From assembly GCA_900555045.1 (NCBI GenBank), contig USJW01000066.1, forward strand, positions 1-26,815: a DNA stretch of 26,815 bases, read 5' to 3'. Shown here piece by piece: positions 6,538 to 13,643 of this stretch. A model generated the notes under the pieces. That model searched no databases. It saw only the letters and a list, made by a program, of their open reading frames with translations, and was not told the DNA's origin. The DNA is from an uncultured Clostridium sp. Its GTDB lineage: Bacteria > Bacillota > Clostridia > Lachnospirales > Lachnospiraceae. Positions within the stretch are counted from its first letter, which is position 1. Each line of letters opens with the position of its first letter. Both the position numbers and the translations under genes were made by a program.

Positions 6538-8556
6538 TTATGTATTTAAATTGCTACTATTTTGAGACTCGTCCTGTATTCCGCATTCCCGCATCCTGCG
6601 CCACAGAGTAGAGCGGCTGATTCCAAGCAGCCCCGCCGCCTGGTCGCGCCTGCCGCCGCACTCCCGCAGCGCCATGAGAATCTCCTCGCGCTCCCTGCGG
6701 ACCCGGTCCGCGCGGATCCATGCGCTTACATCAGTTGAAGGGACGGGGACGGCGGATGATGACTCCGCGGCCGCCCCGCAGGTCGCGAATCGCCCAACTG
6801 CCCCGCGAACCTCGTGGGCGCGTAACGACTCCGCGGCCTCCTCTCCCCCACCTAACGCCTGCCGCGCCAAGCGCTGCAAATCCATGGATTCGCGGTACAG
6901 CACCGCCATCCGCTCCGCCACATTTTTTAACTGCCGGATATTTCCCGGCCATCCGCATTCTGAGAGCTCCGGCAGGGACGCCATCTCCCGCCTCCGCTCC
7001 CCGGACAGATCGGGCCGGAATCCCTTTAAAAAGTAATCCACCAGCAGCGGGATATCCTCGCGCCGCTCCCGCAGGGCCGGGAGATGGACCTCCAGCACGT
7101 TCAGCCGGTAGTACAGATCCTCCCGGAATTTCCCTTCCTTCACCAGATTCCAAAGGTTCCGGTTCGTGGCCGCGATCACGCGGATATCCACATGAATCAC
7201 CTTCTCCCCGCCCAGCCGGAACACCTCCCGCTGCTCCAAGACCCGCAGAAACCGCAGCTGGATGTCCATGGAGATCTCCCCGATCTCGTCCAGAAAGATC
7301 GTGCCCTCGTGGGCCAGCTCGAACACGCCCCGCTTACCGCCCCGTTTGGCCCCGGTGAACGCCCCCTCCTCGTAACCGAACAGCTCGCTCTCCAGGATGT
7401 TCGGCGGCACCGCCGCGCAGTTGATCGCAACAAACGGCTTCTGCCTGCGGTGGCTCTCGTTGTGGATGCTCTGGGCAAACAGCTCCTTTCCCGTCCCGGT
7501 CTCCCCCGAGATCAGCACCGTGGCGTCGCTCCTCGCGTACCCCCTCGCCATGTCCACCGCGCTGCGAAAGGCCCGGCTCTCCCCAATCATGTCCTCGAAC
7601 CGGGTGTTGGCCACAAATCCCCTGGTGTAGAGCTTCCGCCGAATCTTCTCCTCCGCCTCGGACACGTCGTCCACGTTCTGGAATGTGGCCAGGGCCCCGA
7701 CCAATTTCCCGTTGCTGAAGATCGGACAGCGATTTGTCAAAATTTTAACGTTTCCGACCTCCTGAATCTTGTTGTACTCCGCCTGCCGCCGCTCGATGAC
7801 CACGTTCAGCCGGGTGTTCGGCAGCACGTCGCTCACCTGCTTGCCCATCACATCCCCCCGGCTGATCTTGAGAATGTGCTCCGCGCTGGTGTTGAACTCG
7901 CTGATTAGTCCATGCTCATCCGTCACGATCACGCCCTCGTGGATGGTCTGCAGGATGCTGGCCAGCTTGTTGGCCTTCTGGGCGTCCTGCTTCTTTCCGA
8001 ATGCGATCTGCACCGCCGTGTCCACCGCCGCCTTGACGCCGTCCACCGACCAGATATAGTGCCCCCGCATCCCCAAAATCTGGGCACGCTCCAGCACGTA
8101 GGCGGTGCCGATCACGTCCTCGATCCCCTGGTTGTAAAGCTCCAAAAGCACCTGGTCCACCTCGCTGGTACTGTGATAGACCCGCTCCGTGACCTCCACC
8201 TTCAAAAGCCCCCTCACGGAACCCACGAACGGAAGCCGTTCCTGGTAGGTGACGATACCGGCCCGGCTGCTGAACCGCTCCACCTTTTGAACCGCCAAAA
8301 GGAAGTCGAACCCGGTCACCTTCACCTTCACAAACGGCGTCTCACGCACATATTTTTCCAGAAAACGGCCGTTTCCACCGCTCCCCACGAACACGTCCAC
8401 CAGGTGCTCCTTCTCCAGCCGGTGCACCTCGCCCTCCAGATCCTCAAACAGGGCGTTTAACACCACAAACTCCACCTCATCCGAATAGAACGTCCGTATC
8501 TGGTGAATAAACTGATCAAACGTCCCATAGCTGGCAACCGCTATCTTAACCCCCAT
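6538..8556 (-). CDS. Sigma-54-dependent activator with PrpR-type sensor, PAS, AAA+ and Fis-type HTH
   Basis: About 672 residues from the ATG at 8556 (an ATG at 8565 and a GTG at 8637 are alternatives; AGGAGGG sits 10 bases before 8556 but only two before 8565). Residues 1-185 match the PrpR N-terminal sensor domain, which in propionate regulators binds 2-methylcitrate. A PAS domain follows (about 195-300; ASILQTIHEGVIVTDEHG). The AAA+ domain has Walker A GETGTGKE (351-358), the sigma-54 contact loop GAFTGA (398-403) and Walker B GTIFLDEIGE (418-427). The C-terminus is a Fis-like helix-turn-helix (RDQAAGLLGISRSTLWRRM), after a long Ala/Ser/Pro-rich linker that looks variable. It should activate the sigma-54 promoter just downstream in response to a carboxylate related to the lyase substrate. 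Confidence 0.93.
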   Translation of the reverse strand: MGVKIAVASYGTFDQFIHQIRTFYSDEVEFVVLNALFEDLEGEVHRLEKEHLVDVFVGSGGNGRFLEKYVRETPFVKVKVTGFDFLLAVQKVERFSSRAGIVTYQERLPFVGSVRGLLKVEVTERVYHSTSEVDQVLLELYNQGIEDVIGTAYVLERAQILGMRGHYIWSVDGVKAAVDTAVQIAFGKKQDAQKANKLASILQTIHEGVIVTDEHGLISEFNTSAEHILKISRGDVMGKQVSDVLPNTRLNVVIERRQAEYNKIQEVGNVKILTNRCPIFSNGKLVGALATFQNVDDVSEAEEKIRRKLYTRGFVANTRFEDMIGESRAFRSAVDMARGYARSDATVLISGETGTGKELFAQSIHNESHRRQKPFVAINCAAVPPNILESELFGYEEGAFTGAKRGGKRGVFELAHEGTIFLDEIGEISMDIQLRFLRVLEQREVFRLGGEKVIHVDIRVIAATNRNLWNLVKEGKFREDLYYRLNVLEVHLPALRERREDIPLLVDYFLKGFRPDLSGERRREMASLPELSECGWPGNIRQLKNVAERMAVLYRESMDLQRLARQALGGGEEAAESLRAHEVRGAVGRFATCGAAAESSSAVPVPSTDVSAWIRADRVRREREEILMALRECGGRRDQAAGLLGISRSTLWRRMRECGIQDESQNSSNLNT

Positions 8557-8668
8557 ACCGCTCATGCCCTCCTGCCTGTCTGCCGGGCCGCCGGGCCGCC
8601 GCCATCCGCACAACTTCCTGACCACAGCGCGCCTCACCCCTTTTTGTTCCCCCGCAAAATTGCTTATA

Positions 8669-8677
8669 ATTATATCA
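8669..8677 (-). promoter_or_regulatory. Extended -10 promoter of the sigma-54 activator gene
   Basis: The minus strand reads TGATATAAT (8677-8669), a TGnTATAAT extended -10 element. No convincing -35 lies upstream. A start near 8662 gives a GC-rich leader of about 105 bases before the ATG at 8556. Confidence 0.5.
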
Positions 8678-8734
8678 AAAAATCACCAACTTTACCACTA
8701 AGCGGACATTTCTTTAAAAATTGGCTTCAATCGG

Positions 8735-8762
8735 TTGACCTTTTGGGGGACCGTGATAAACT
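8735..8762 (+). promoter_or_regulatory. Sigma-A-type promoter of the esterase/phosphatase pair
   Basis: TTGACC (8735-8740) and TAAACT (8757-8762) are separated by 16 bases. The predicted leader is about 53 bases and ends in AAAGGA nine bases before the ATG at 8822. Confidence 0.5.
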
Positions 8763-8821
8763 GTAAAGGAAATATGCCCGCTGGGCCTCTTTCAATTATG
8801 TCAAAGAAAGGATCTGACCGA

Positions 8822-9616
8822 ATGTCAAATACCGTTCACCTGATCATGTTTATGGGACAGAGCAACATGGCCGGCCGCGGCGACGCCGAACAAGCCCCCC
8901 AGGTTCCCGCAGGCATAGCGTACGAATTTAAATCCATCTCGCAGCCCGACCGGCTGCTCCCACTCTGCGAGCCCTTCGGGCTGGGGGAGGACAATCCCTC
9001 CGGCGTCTTTGAGCCCGGCATGAAGTCCGGCTCCATGGTTTCCGCCTTCTGTATCAATTACCACCGCGAAACCGGAGTCCCGGTGGTGGGCGTCTCCTGC
9101 GCCAAGGGCGGTTCCTGCATCGGGGAGTGGATGCCGGACGGCCCCTACTACCGCGATGCCGTGAGGCGCATGAAGACCTGTGAGGCCTGGCTTACAGAGA
9201 ACGGCTACCACATCGGCGGCCGATACATGGCCTGGTGCCAGGGCTGCACGGACGGGGACCTGGGCACGGACAGCCTGGTATATAAAGAGAACACCCGCAC
9301 CGTCCTTCGCTCCTTTATGGAAGAGTGCGGGATTGAGACCTGTTTCCTGATCCAGATCGGCAACCACCGGGACAATCCGGCGATCTACGTGCCGATGCAG
9401 GAGATGCAGGAGGCGCTGGCCGGTGAGGAGCCCTCCATCGTCATGGTCAGCCGTCAGTTCAAGCAGTTTGCCGCCATGGGACTCATGCGGGACCGCTACC
9501 ATTATAAACAGGAGGGCTACAACCTGGTGGGCGCTGAGGCCGGAAAAAACGCGGGAATTTACGTGGCCGCCCACGGCGGATCACAGTCTGAGGACAGGGA
9601 GGCGGCGCGCGCATGA
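8822..9616 (+). CDS. SASA-domain carbohydrate esterase (sialate O-acetylesterase/CE6-like)
   Basis: A 264-residue SGNH-type esterase related to sialate O-acetylesterases and family 6 acetylxylan esterases. The nucleophile motif FMGQSNMAGRG begins at residue 10 (Ser14), VGVSCAKGGSCIGEW forms the second block, and MRDRYHYKQEGYN near the C-terminus supplies the Asp224-x-x-His227 pair. It would remove acetyl groups from a sugar or glycan. There is no signal peptide or membrane segment, so it is cytoplasmic and probably acts on imported oligosaccharides. The ATG at 8822 is chosen because AAAGGA lies nine bases upstream; earlier in-frame ATGs at 8798 and 8735 have none. Its stop overlaps the start of the PP2C-like gene (ATGA), which points to translational coupling. 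The exact substrate cannot be told. Confidence 0.85.
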   Translation: MSNTVHLIMFMGQSNMAGRGDAEQAPQVPAGIAYEFKSISQPDRLLPLCEPFGLGEDNPSGVFEPGMKSGSMVSAFCINYHRETGVPVVGVSCAKGGSCIGEWMPDGPYYRDAVRRMKTCEAWLTENGYHIGGRYMAWCQGCTDGDLGTDSLVYKENTRTVLRSFMEECGIETCFLIQIGNHRDNPAIYVPMQEMQEALAGEEPSIVMVSRQFKQFAAMGLMRDRYHYKQEGYNLVGAEAGKNAGIYVAAHGGSQSEDREAARA

Positions 9617-10437
9617 GCACAGAAATCATAGAAAAATCCTGTATCTCCAAATATGAGGACGAGAGCCGGTGCGAGGACGGCCTGTTCATCAGCCCGGACT
9701 ACATCGCTGTGGTGGACGGCGTCACCAGCAAGGGAAAATACCCATGGCCCGGGGGCCGTACCAGCGGCCGGTACGCCCGCGACATCCTGCTGACCGCCCT
9801 GGCCACGCTGCCCGGGGACGCGGACGCCCGGAGCGCCATTGGTATCCTGAACGCCGCCCTGGCAAAGGCCTGCGCGCCCCAGCGGGAGATGCTTACCCGG
9901 CAGCGCGAGGACCGGCCCCAGGCCGCTGTGATTCTCTACAGTGTGCGCCGCCGGGAGATCTGGGCCTTCGGCGACTGCCAGTGCCTGATTGGAGACCAAT
10001 TTTACGACCACAGCAAATCCATCGACAACATCGTGGCCGAGATGCGCTGCTTCTACAACCAGACCGAGCTCCTGGACGGCAAAACCACGGAGGAGCTGCT
10101 GGCCCGCGACACCGGCCGCGCCTTCATCCTCCCGCTGCTGCGCCGCCAGCTGGTCTACGCCAACGGGGAGGGCCCCTACGCCTACGACATCCTGGACGGC
10201 TTCCCCATCCACCCGGAGCGGATCATCGTCCACCCCGTCCCCGCCGGAACCCAGGTGGTGCTGGCCAGCGACGGATATCCGCAGCTCAAAGGGACGCTAA
10301 AGGAGACCGAGGAGGTTTTGTCCCAGGTCCTGACCGAGGACCCGCTGTGCATCTCCCTGTATAAGGGGACGAAGGGGCTGGTGAAGGGGAACCGAAGCTT
10401 TGACGACCGGACGTATGTGAGGTTTGTTGCGGGGTAA
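9613..10437 (+). CDS. PP2C-like Ser/Thr protein phosphatase
   Basis: A 274-residue soluble protein with the metal-binding pattern of PPM/PP2C phosphatases: CEDGLF (20-25) for the first acidic motif, VVDGVTSKG (33-41) for the central Asp-Gly, FGDCQCLIG (119-127) for the usual GDS strand, LASDGY (217-222) and DDRTYVRF (264-271) near the end. The key metal-binding aspartates (22, 35, 220, 264 or 265) are present, so activity is likely. Cys122 takes the place of the usual Ser in the GDS strand. It overlaps the esterase gene by four bases (ATGA), a linkage I do not recognise from known systems. No protein kinase or forkhead-associated protein lies in the window, so its target is unknown. No signal peptide or membrane segment is visible. 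Confidence 0.78.
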   Translation: MSTEIIEKSCISKYEDESRCEDGLFISPDYIAVVDGVTSKGKYPWPGGRTSGRYARDILLTALATLPGDADARSAIGILNAALAKACAPQREMLTRQREDRPQAAVILYSVRRREIWAFGDCQCLIGDQFYDHSKSIDNIVAEMRCFYNQTELLDGKTTEELLARDTGRAFILPLLRRQLVYANGEGPYAYDILDGFPIHPERIIVHPVPAGTQVVLASDGYPQLKGTLKETEEVLSQVLTEDPLCISLYKGTKGLVKGNRSFDDRTYVRFVAG

Positions 10438-10457
10438 CTTCCCCTATTTTGACACAT

Positions 10458-10499
10458 AAAAAATATTCCGGAGCAGCACACGAAATGCCGCTCCGGAAT
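10458..10499 (-). terminator. Intrinsic terminator of the IlvD/permease/hydrolase operon
   Basis: On the minus strand a perfect 10-bp stem (arms 10499-10490 and 10474-10465) with a 15-base loop is followed by T-rich sequence including six T (10463-10458, one A between). It begins just after the stop of the metallo-hydrolase gene. It may also stop convergent transcription from the phosphatase gene, but the plus-strand side has no T run. Confidence 0.85.
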
Positions 10500-10500
10500 G

Positions 10501-11379
10501 TCATTGATTCTCAGGATTCTTCATGAACTCCCGTAACTCCTCATACTTCTGGTTCAAATATCGCTTCCACTGTGTGTCATCCACAAATGGGTTCTCCTCC
10601 GGATGCTCCGCCATATACCGGCGCTTCCCCAGAAGATCCACATTGCTTGTGTGGTTCGGCATAAAGATATCGACCTTCTCGTCACACACCTTCCTGATAG
10701 ATTCCAGATAAACCTCCCTTGTCTTAAATGTGGGATCCCCGATCTCGGTGAGATACTCTTTTGTCAGCGTGTTAAATCCAAACCCGCCGTAGTAGCCAAC
10801 CCGCTTGACCTCTTTCCCATCCGTCACATCGAAAAAGCAGGCGATGCAGCCGTCCGTATGGCCCGGAACCAGGTAAAATTTGATCGTTGTGCCTCCAAAA
10901 GTCAGCTCATCGCCCTCGTTGATCTCCACATCCGGCACAAACAGGGCTTCCATGGCGTCCGTGCTCTCCTGCACCAGGGACAGCCAGGGGCGTGACCGGA
11001 ACATCTCCGCGTCCGGAGCCGAGAGATAGAGCTTAGTACCAAACATGCTCCTGAAAAAGTTGGCCGCCCCGATGTGATCCACATGCCCGTGGGACATAAT
11101 CATCCATTTCACGTCTCTGGGGTTAAACCCGGCCTCCCAGATGCTCTGAATCAGCATTGCGGTCGCGCAACAGTTTCCGCCGTCAAACAGAAGCAGCCCA
11201 TCTCCCGTATCCACGATGTGCGCACACACCCAGCTGTCGCCGACATAGTAGAGATTCCCGTACATTTGAAACGGCGGTACATAGCGCTTCTCCTGCTCAT
11301 ACCAAAACCGCGCCGTCGGGCTCTCTATGATTTCCTCACGCTTTTTAATGTGTGCGTCGTAAGCATGTTTCAGTGTCAT
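10501..11379 (-). CDS. MBL-fold metallo-hydrolase with B3-like metal site
   Basis: A 292-residue member of the metallo-beta-lactamase fold. The metal motif is SHGHVDHIG (96-104: His97, His99, Asp101, His102), followed by PGHTDG (His174) and MPNHTSN late in the protein. The position where glyoxalase-like members carry a bridging Asp is YYGGFGF, so the site resembles subclass B3 (all-His third ligand set). There is no signal peptide, so it is a cytoplasmic hydrolase rather than a periplasmic antibiotic-resistance enzyme. The family includes lactonases, thioesterases and phosphodiesterases. It is the last gene of a catabolic operon, 12 bases after the esterase gene, where cleaving a lactone or thioester would make sense. 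The ATG at 11379 follows a GAGGGGGG stretch. Confidence 0.85.
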   Translation of the reverse strand: MTLKHAYDAHIKKREEIIESPTARFWYEQEKRYVPPFQMYGNLYYVGDSWVCAHIVDTGDGLLLFDGGNCCATAMLIQSIWEAGFNPRDVKWMIMSHGHVDHIGAANFFRSMFGTKLYLSAPDAEMFRSRPWLSLVQESTDAMEALFVPDVEINEGDELTFGGTTIKFYLVPGHTDGCIACFFDVTDGKEVKRVGYYGGFGFNTLTKEYLTEIGDPTFKTREVYLESIRKVCDEKVDIFMPNHTSNVDLLGKRRYMAEHPEENPFVDDTQWKRYLNQKYEELREFMKNPENQ

Positions 11380-11391
11380 ATCATTCCCCCC

Positions 11392-12303
11392 TCACGTTTT
11401 GTCCATCAGATTATGAATCTGGTAAAACACGAACTCTCTGGCTTCCCGCCACTCCCCCGTCAGCCTGGTGTAAAATCCGTGCTTGCTGTTCCGGAACCGT
11501 TTTGTGATGATGGCCGAGCCGGAAACCGCAAGGTGTTTTGCGAATTCTTCCGCGTCAAATCTCAGCGGATCCAATCCTCCTGTGATCAGGATTGTGTCCG
11601 GAAACTGGCCAAGCAGCGCCTCATCCGCCTTCAAAAGATTCGCATACGGATCCTCCAGCTGTTCCTCCGACTGAAGATACAGAAGCGTGTAGAGAATTCC
11701 CCTGGCCCTCAAATCGCTCAGATCCATATTATCACTCAACTGCGGATCGTCCGCCTCCACGCTCAGTCCACATTCCGGGTAGAGCATGAGCGCAAGCGCC
11801 GGAACCTGAAAATGGTTCTCAGCCGCCTTCATGCAAACCCCGGCAGTCAGCGTGCCTCCGGCGCTGTTTCCGCCCACAGCGATCTTCGCGGGATCAATGC
11901 CAAGCTTTTTCGCATTCTCCACCGCCCAGCGGTAAACATCATAACAGTCAATAATCGCGGCGGGATGGGGGTACTCGGGGGCAAGCCGGTAGTCGATGTC
12001 GATCACTGTGCACTGAAATTCCAGGGCCATAATCGCGCAGATGGCATCGTCCCAGATATGATGGGGCTGCACAAATCCGCCGCCGTGGATGTTGATATAG
12101 AGCATACCGCCCGTCCTCCGATCCCTCGGCACAGTAATCCATACGGTGATCTCCTGGCCCTCGCTGCCAGTGATCTTAACTTCCTCCTTGTCCACCGCGT
12201 CCAGGCAGTCCAGATATCCCTCCGGCGCGTCAAACGGCAGGTTTCCCGGATTCAACAGCATATCCCGGTACCGCTTCTTCTCTTCCATTGTTAACTGCAG
12301 CAT
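11392..12303 (-). CDS. Alpha/beta hydrolase of the hormone-sensitive lipase type (carboxylesterase)
   Basis: A 303-residue cytoplasmic esterase. The oxyanion-hole motif HGGGF (73-77), DYRLAPE (104-110), nucleophile GGNSAGG (Ser147), Asp245 in GGLDPLRFD and His275 in KHGFY give a complete HSL-family catalytic set. The ATG at 12303 is preferred for its AAAGGGG five bases upstream. An alternative ATG at 12324 shares one base with the stop of the permease gene (TAATG), so coupled translation from there is also possible (310 residues). Its place between an SLC13-type permease and a metallo-hydrolase, in an operon headed by an IlvD/Edd dehydratase, suggests that it removes an ester group from the imported substrate. 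The natural ester is unknown. Confidence 0.87.
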   Translation of the reverse strand: MLQLTMEEKKRYRDMLLNPGNLPFDAPEGYLDCLDAVDKEEVKITGSEGQEITVWITVPRDRRTGGMLYINIHGGGFVQPHHIWDDAICAIMALEFQCTVIDIDYRLAPEYPHPAAIIDCYDVYRWAVENAKKLGIDPAKIAVGGNSAGGTLTAGVCMKAAENHFQVPALALMLYPECGLSVEADDPQLSDNMDLSDLRARGILYTLLYLQSEEQLEDPYANLLKADEALLGQFPDTILITGGLDPLRFDAEEFAKHLAVSGSAIITKRFRNSKHGFYTRLTGEWREAREFVFYQIHNLMDKT

Positions 12304-12323
12304 TTTTTCCCCTTTCTCACTCA

Positions 12324-13616
12324 TTACATCGGATAGACAATCAGGCAGTTGATGATTGTCGCGACAATACAGATAACAGACAACGGAAACGCCCACTTAA
12401 AGGTCTCTCTCATGTTCAGGTTACAGGAAGAATATGAGATCGCGGCTCCGTTGGAGGCCATCGGAGTCAGCACCGACATTAAGGAGGTGCTGAAAACCGT
12501 CACCACCGTGGCACGCGGATCAACTCCCGCCGCAACGCACACGTTGCAGGCAATGGGCACCAGAACCATGAAGCTGGCTGTGTTTGAGATAAAGCTGGTG
12601 GTTACAAGCGTGACAATGGCAAACACAGAGACGATCATAACCGGAGACGGATTTCCGCCCAGAATTTTGATTACCAGCTGGCCGATTAAGGCCCCCGCTC
12701 CGCTGGCCGTCACTGCATTGGCAACCGTCAAAATCGTCGCACACATGATCACCGGCCCGCTGATTAAGGACTGGAGGAACTCCTTGCCGCTCATCACCTT
12801 CATGTAGATCAACACGATGCAGATCACTAACGGGAACACGTATGCCCGGTCGCCGATCTTGCTCGTGAGCAGCAGCCCTACCACGGAAAGAATGAATGCA
12901 ACGTATGTAATCTTTTCATCCCTCGGGGACAGCCGGACCGGTCCGCCGTTTTTACCGTTGTTGGCGTAAGCGCTGACATCCACCTCCCTCTTCGGAAGCA
13001 TCTTGTAGGTGAGGACGCAGTAGGCAATCCCGATGAGCCCGGGGATGATCGTGCACTTTGCAAGTGTCAACACATCCAAAAACTCCGTCCCTCCGGCCGC
13101 CTCGATAAACTGATTCAGAAGGATATGGGTGGTAACTCCGGGACCTCCCACCGGAAGCTTGCCCATCCATGCGGTCATCACAAAGGTGAGCGGAAGCAGG
13201 ATTCTCGAGAGCGTCACCTCCTCACTCCCAACCGCCAGCAGAAACGACATCATGATCATAATAATTGACGACTGGCTTGTCATAAACTGGGCCAGTATAG
13301 CGGATATAATTAACAGAGAAAATACCAGCTTCATGTCGCTGTTTCCGCCCTTGCCGGACAGCAGCTTGTCCTTCACCTTATCCACCATACTGGTCTTTCC
13401 GATCTGCCCCGCCATGCCGAACATCCCGGCGAGCATGATTACGTTCTTGTCTGCAAAACCCGCAAACCCCTCCGACACCGTGAGCGCTCCGCTCAGGATC
13501 AGGATGCTGACACATGTAATTCCAATCAGTGCAAATGAAATTTTGCCCGAGAGCATCATCACAATAAATAACAGCAGGACGATCAGCGTGACCGTCAGTT
13601 TCATGGATTCATCCAT
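12324..13616 (-). CDS. SLC13/DASS-type permease (divalent anion or carboxylate uptake)
   Basis: A 430-residue membrane protein with about 11 hydrophobic segments and two internal repeats typical of the SLC13/ion transporter superfamily: the first carries MTSQSSIIMIMMSF, the second SFISNTASFMVLVPIA, whose S-N-T motif binds Na+ and substrate in the DASS fold. It probably imports an organic anion with Na+. The ATG at 13616 follows GGAGGGG by six bases. The gene is 27 bases downstream of the dehydratase and its stop overlaps or nearly abuts the esterase start. It is clearly different in sequence from the MatC-like transporter at 4159-5448, so the two should carry different acids. Substrate cannot be read. 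Confidence 0.87.
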   Translation of the reverse strand: MDESMKLTVTLIVLLLFIVMMLSGKISFALIGITCVSILILSGALTVSEGFAGFADKNVIMLAGMFGMAGQIGKTSMVDKVKDKLLSGKGGNSDMKLVFSLLIISAILAQFMTSQSSIIMIMMSFLLAVGSEEVTLSRILLPLTFVMTAWMGKLPVGGPGVTTHILLNQFIEAAGGTEFLDVLTLAKCTIIPGLIGIAYCVLTYKMLPKREVDVSAYANNGKNGGPVRLSPRDEKITYVAFILSVVGLLLTSKIGDRAYVFPLVICIVLIYMKVMSGKEFLQSLISGPVIMCATILTVANAVTASGAGALIGQLVIKILGGNPSPVMIVSVFAIVTLVTTSFISNTASFMVLVPIACNVCVAAGVDPRATVVTVFSTSLMSVLTPMASNGAAISYSSCNLNMRETFKWAFPLSVICIVATIINCLIVYPM

Positions 13617-13643
13617 CTTGTTCCCCTCCGTAATAACGTCATT

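Noticed and set aside
5521..8556. A methylcitrate cycle (prp) operon.
   Set aside because: Only a PrpB-like lyase and a PrpR-like sensor are present; methylcitrate synthase and dehydratase are not in the window, and a transporter takes their place.
8825..10233. Minus-strand open frames opposite the esterase and phosphatase genes.
   Set aside because: Both lie antisense to genes with intact catalytic motifs and lack ribosome sites.
10501..11379. An antibiotic-resistance metallo-beta-lactamase.
   Set aside because: No signal peptide, and its operon context is catabolic; the metal motif alone is shared by many hydrolases.
11074..12294. A long plus-strand open frame of about 406 codons opposite the esterase and metallo-hydrolase genes.
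   Set aside because: It is antisense to two clear enzyme genes, has no ribosome-binding site, and its Arg/His/Pro/Leu-rich translation matches no family; it follows from high-GC codon bias.
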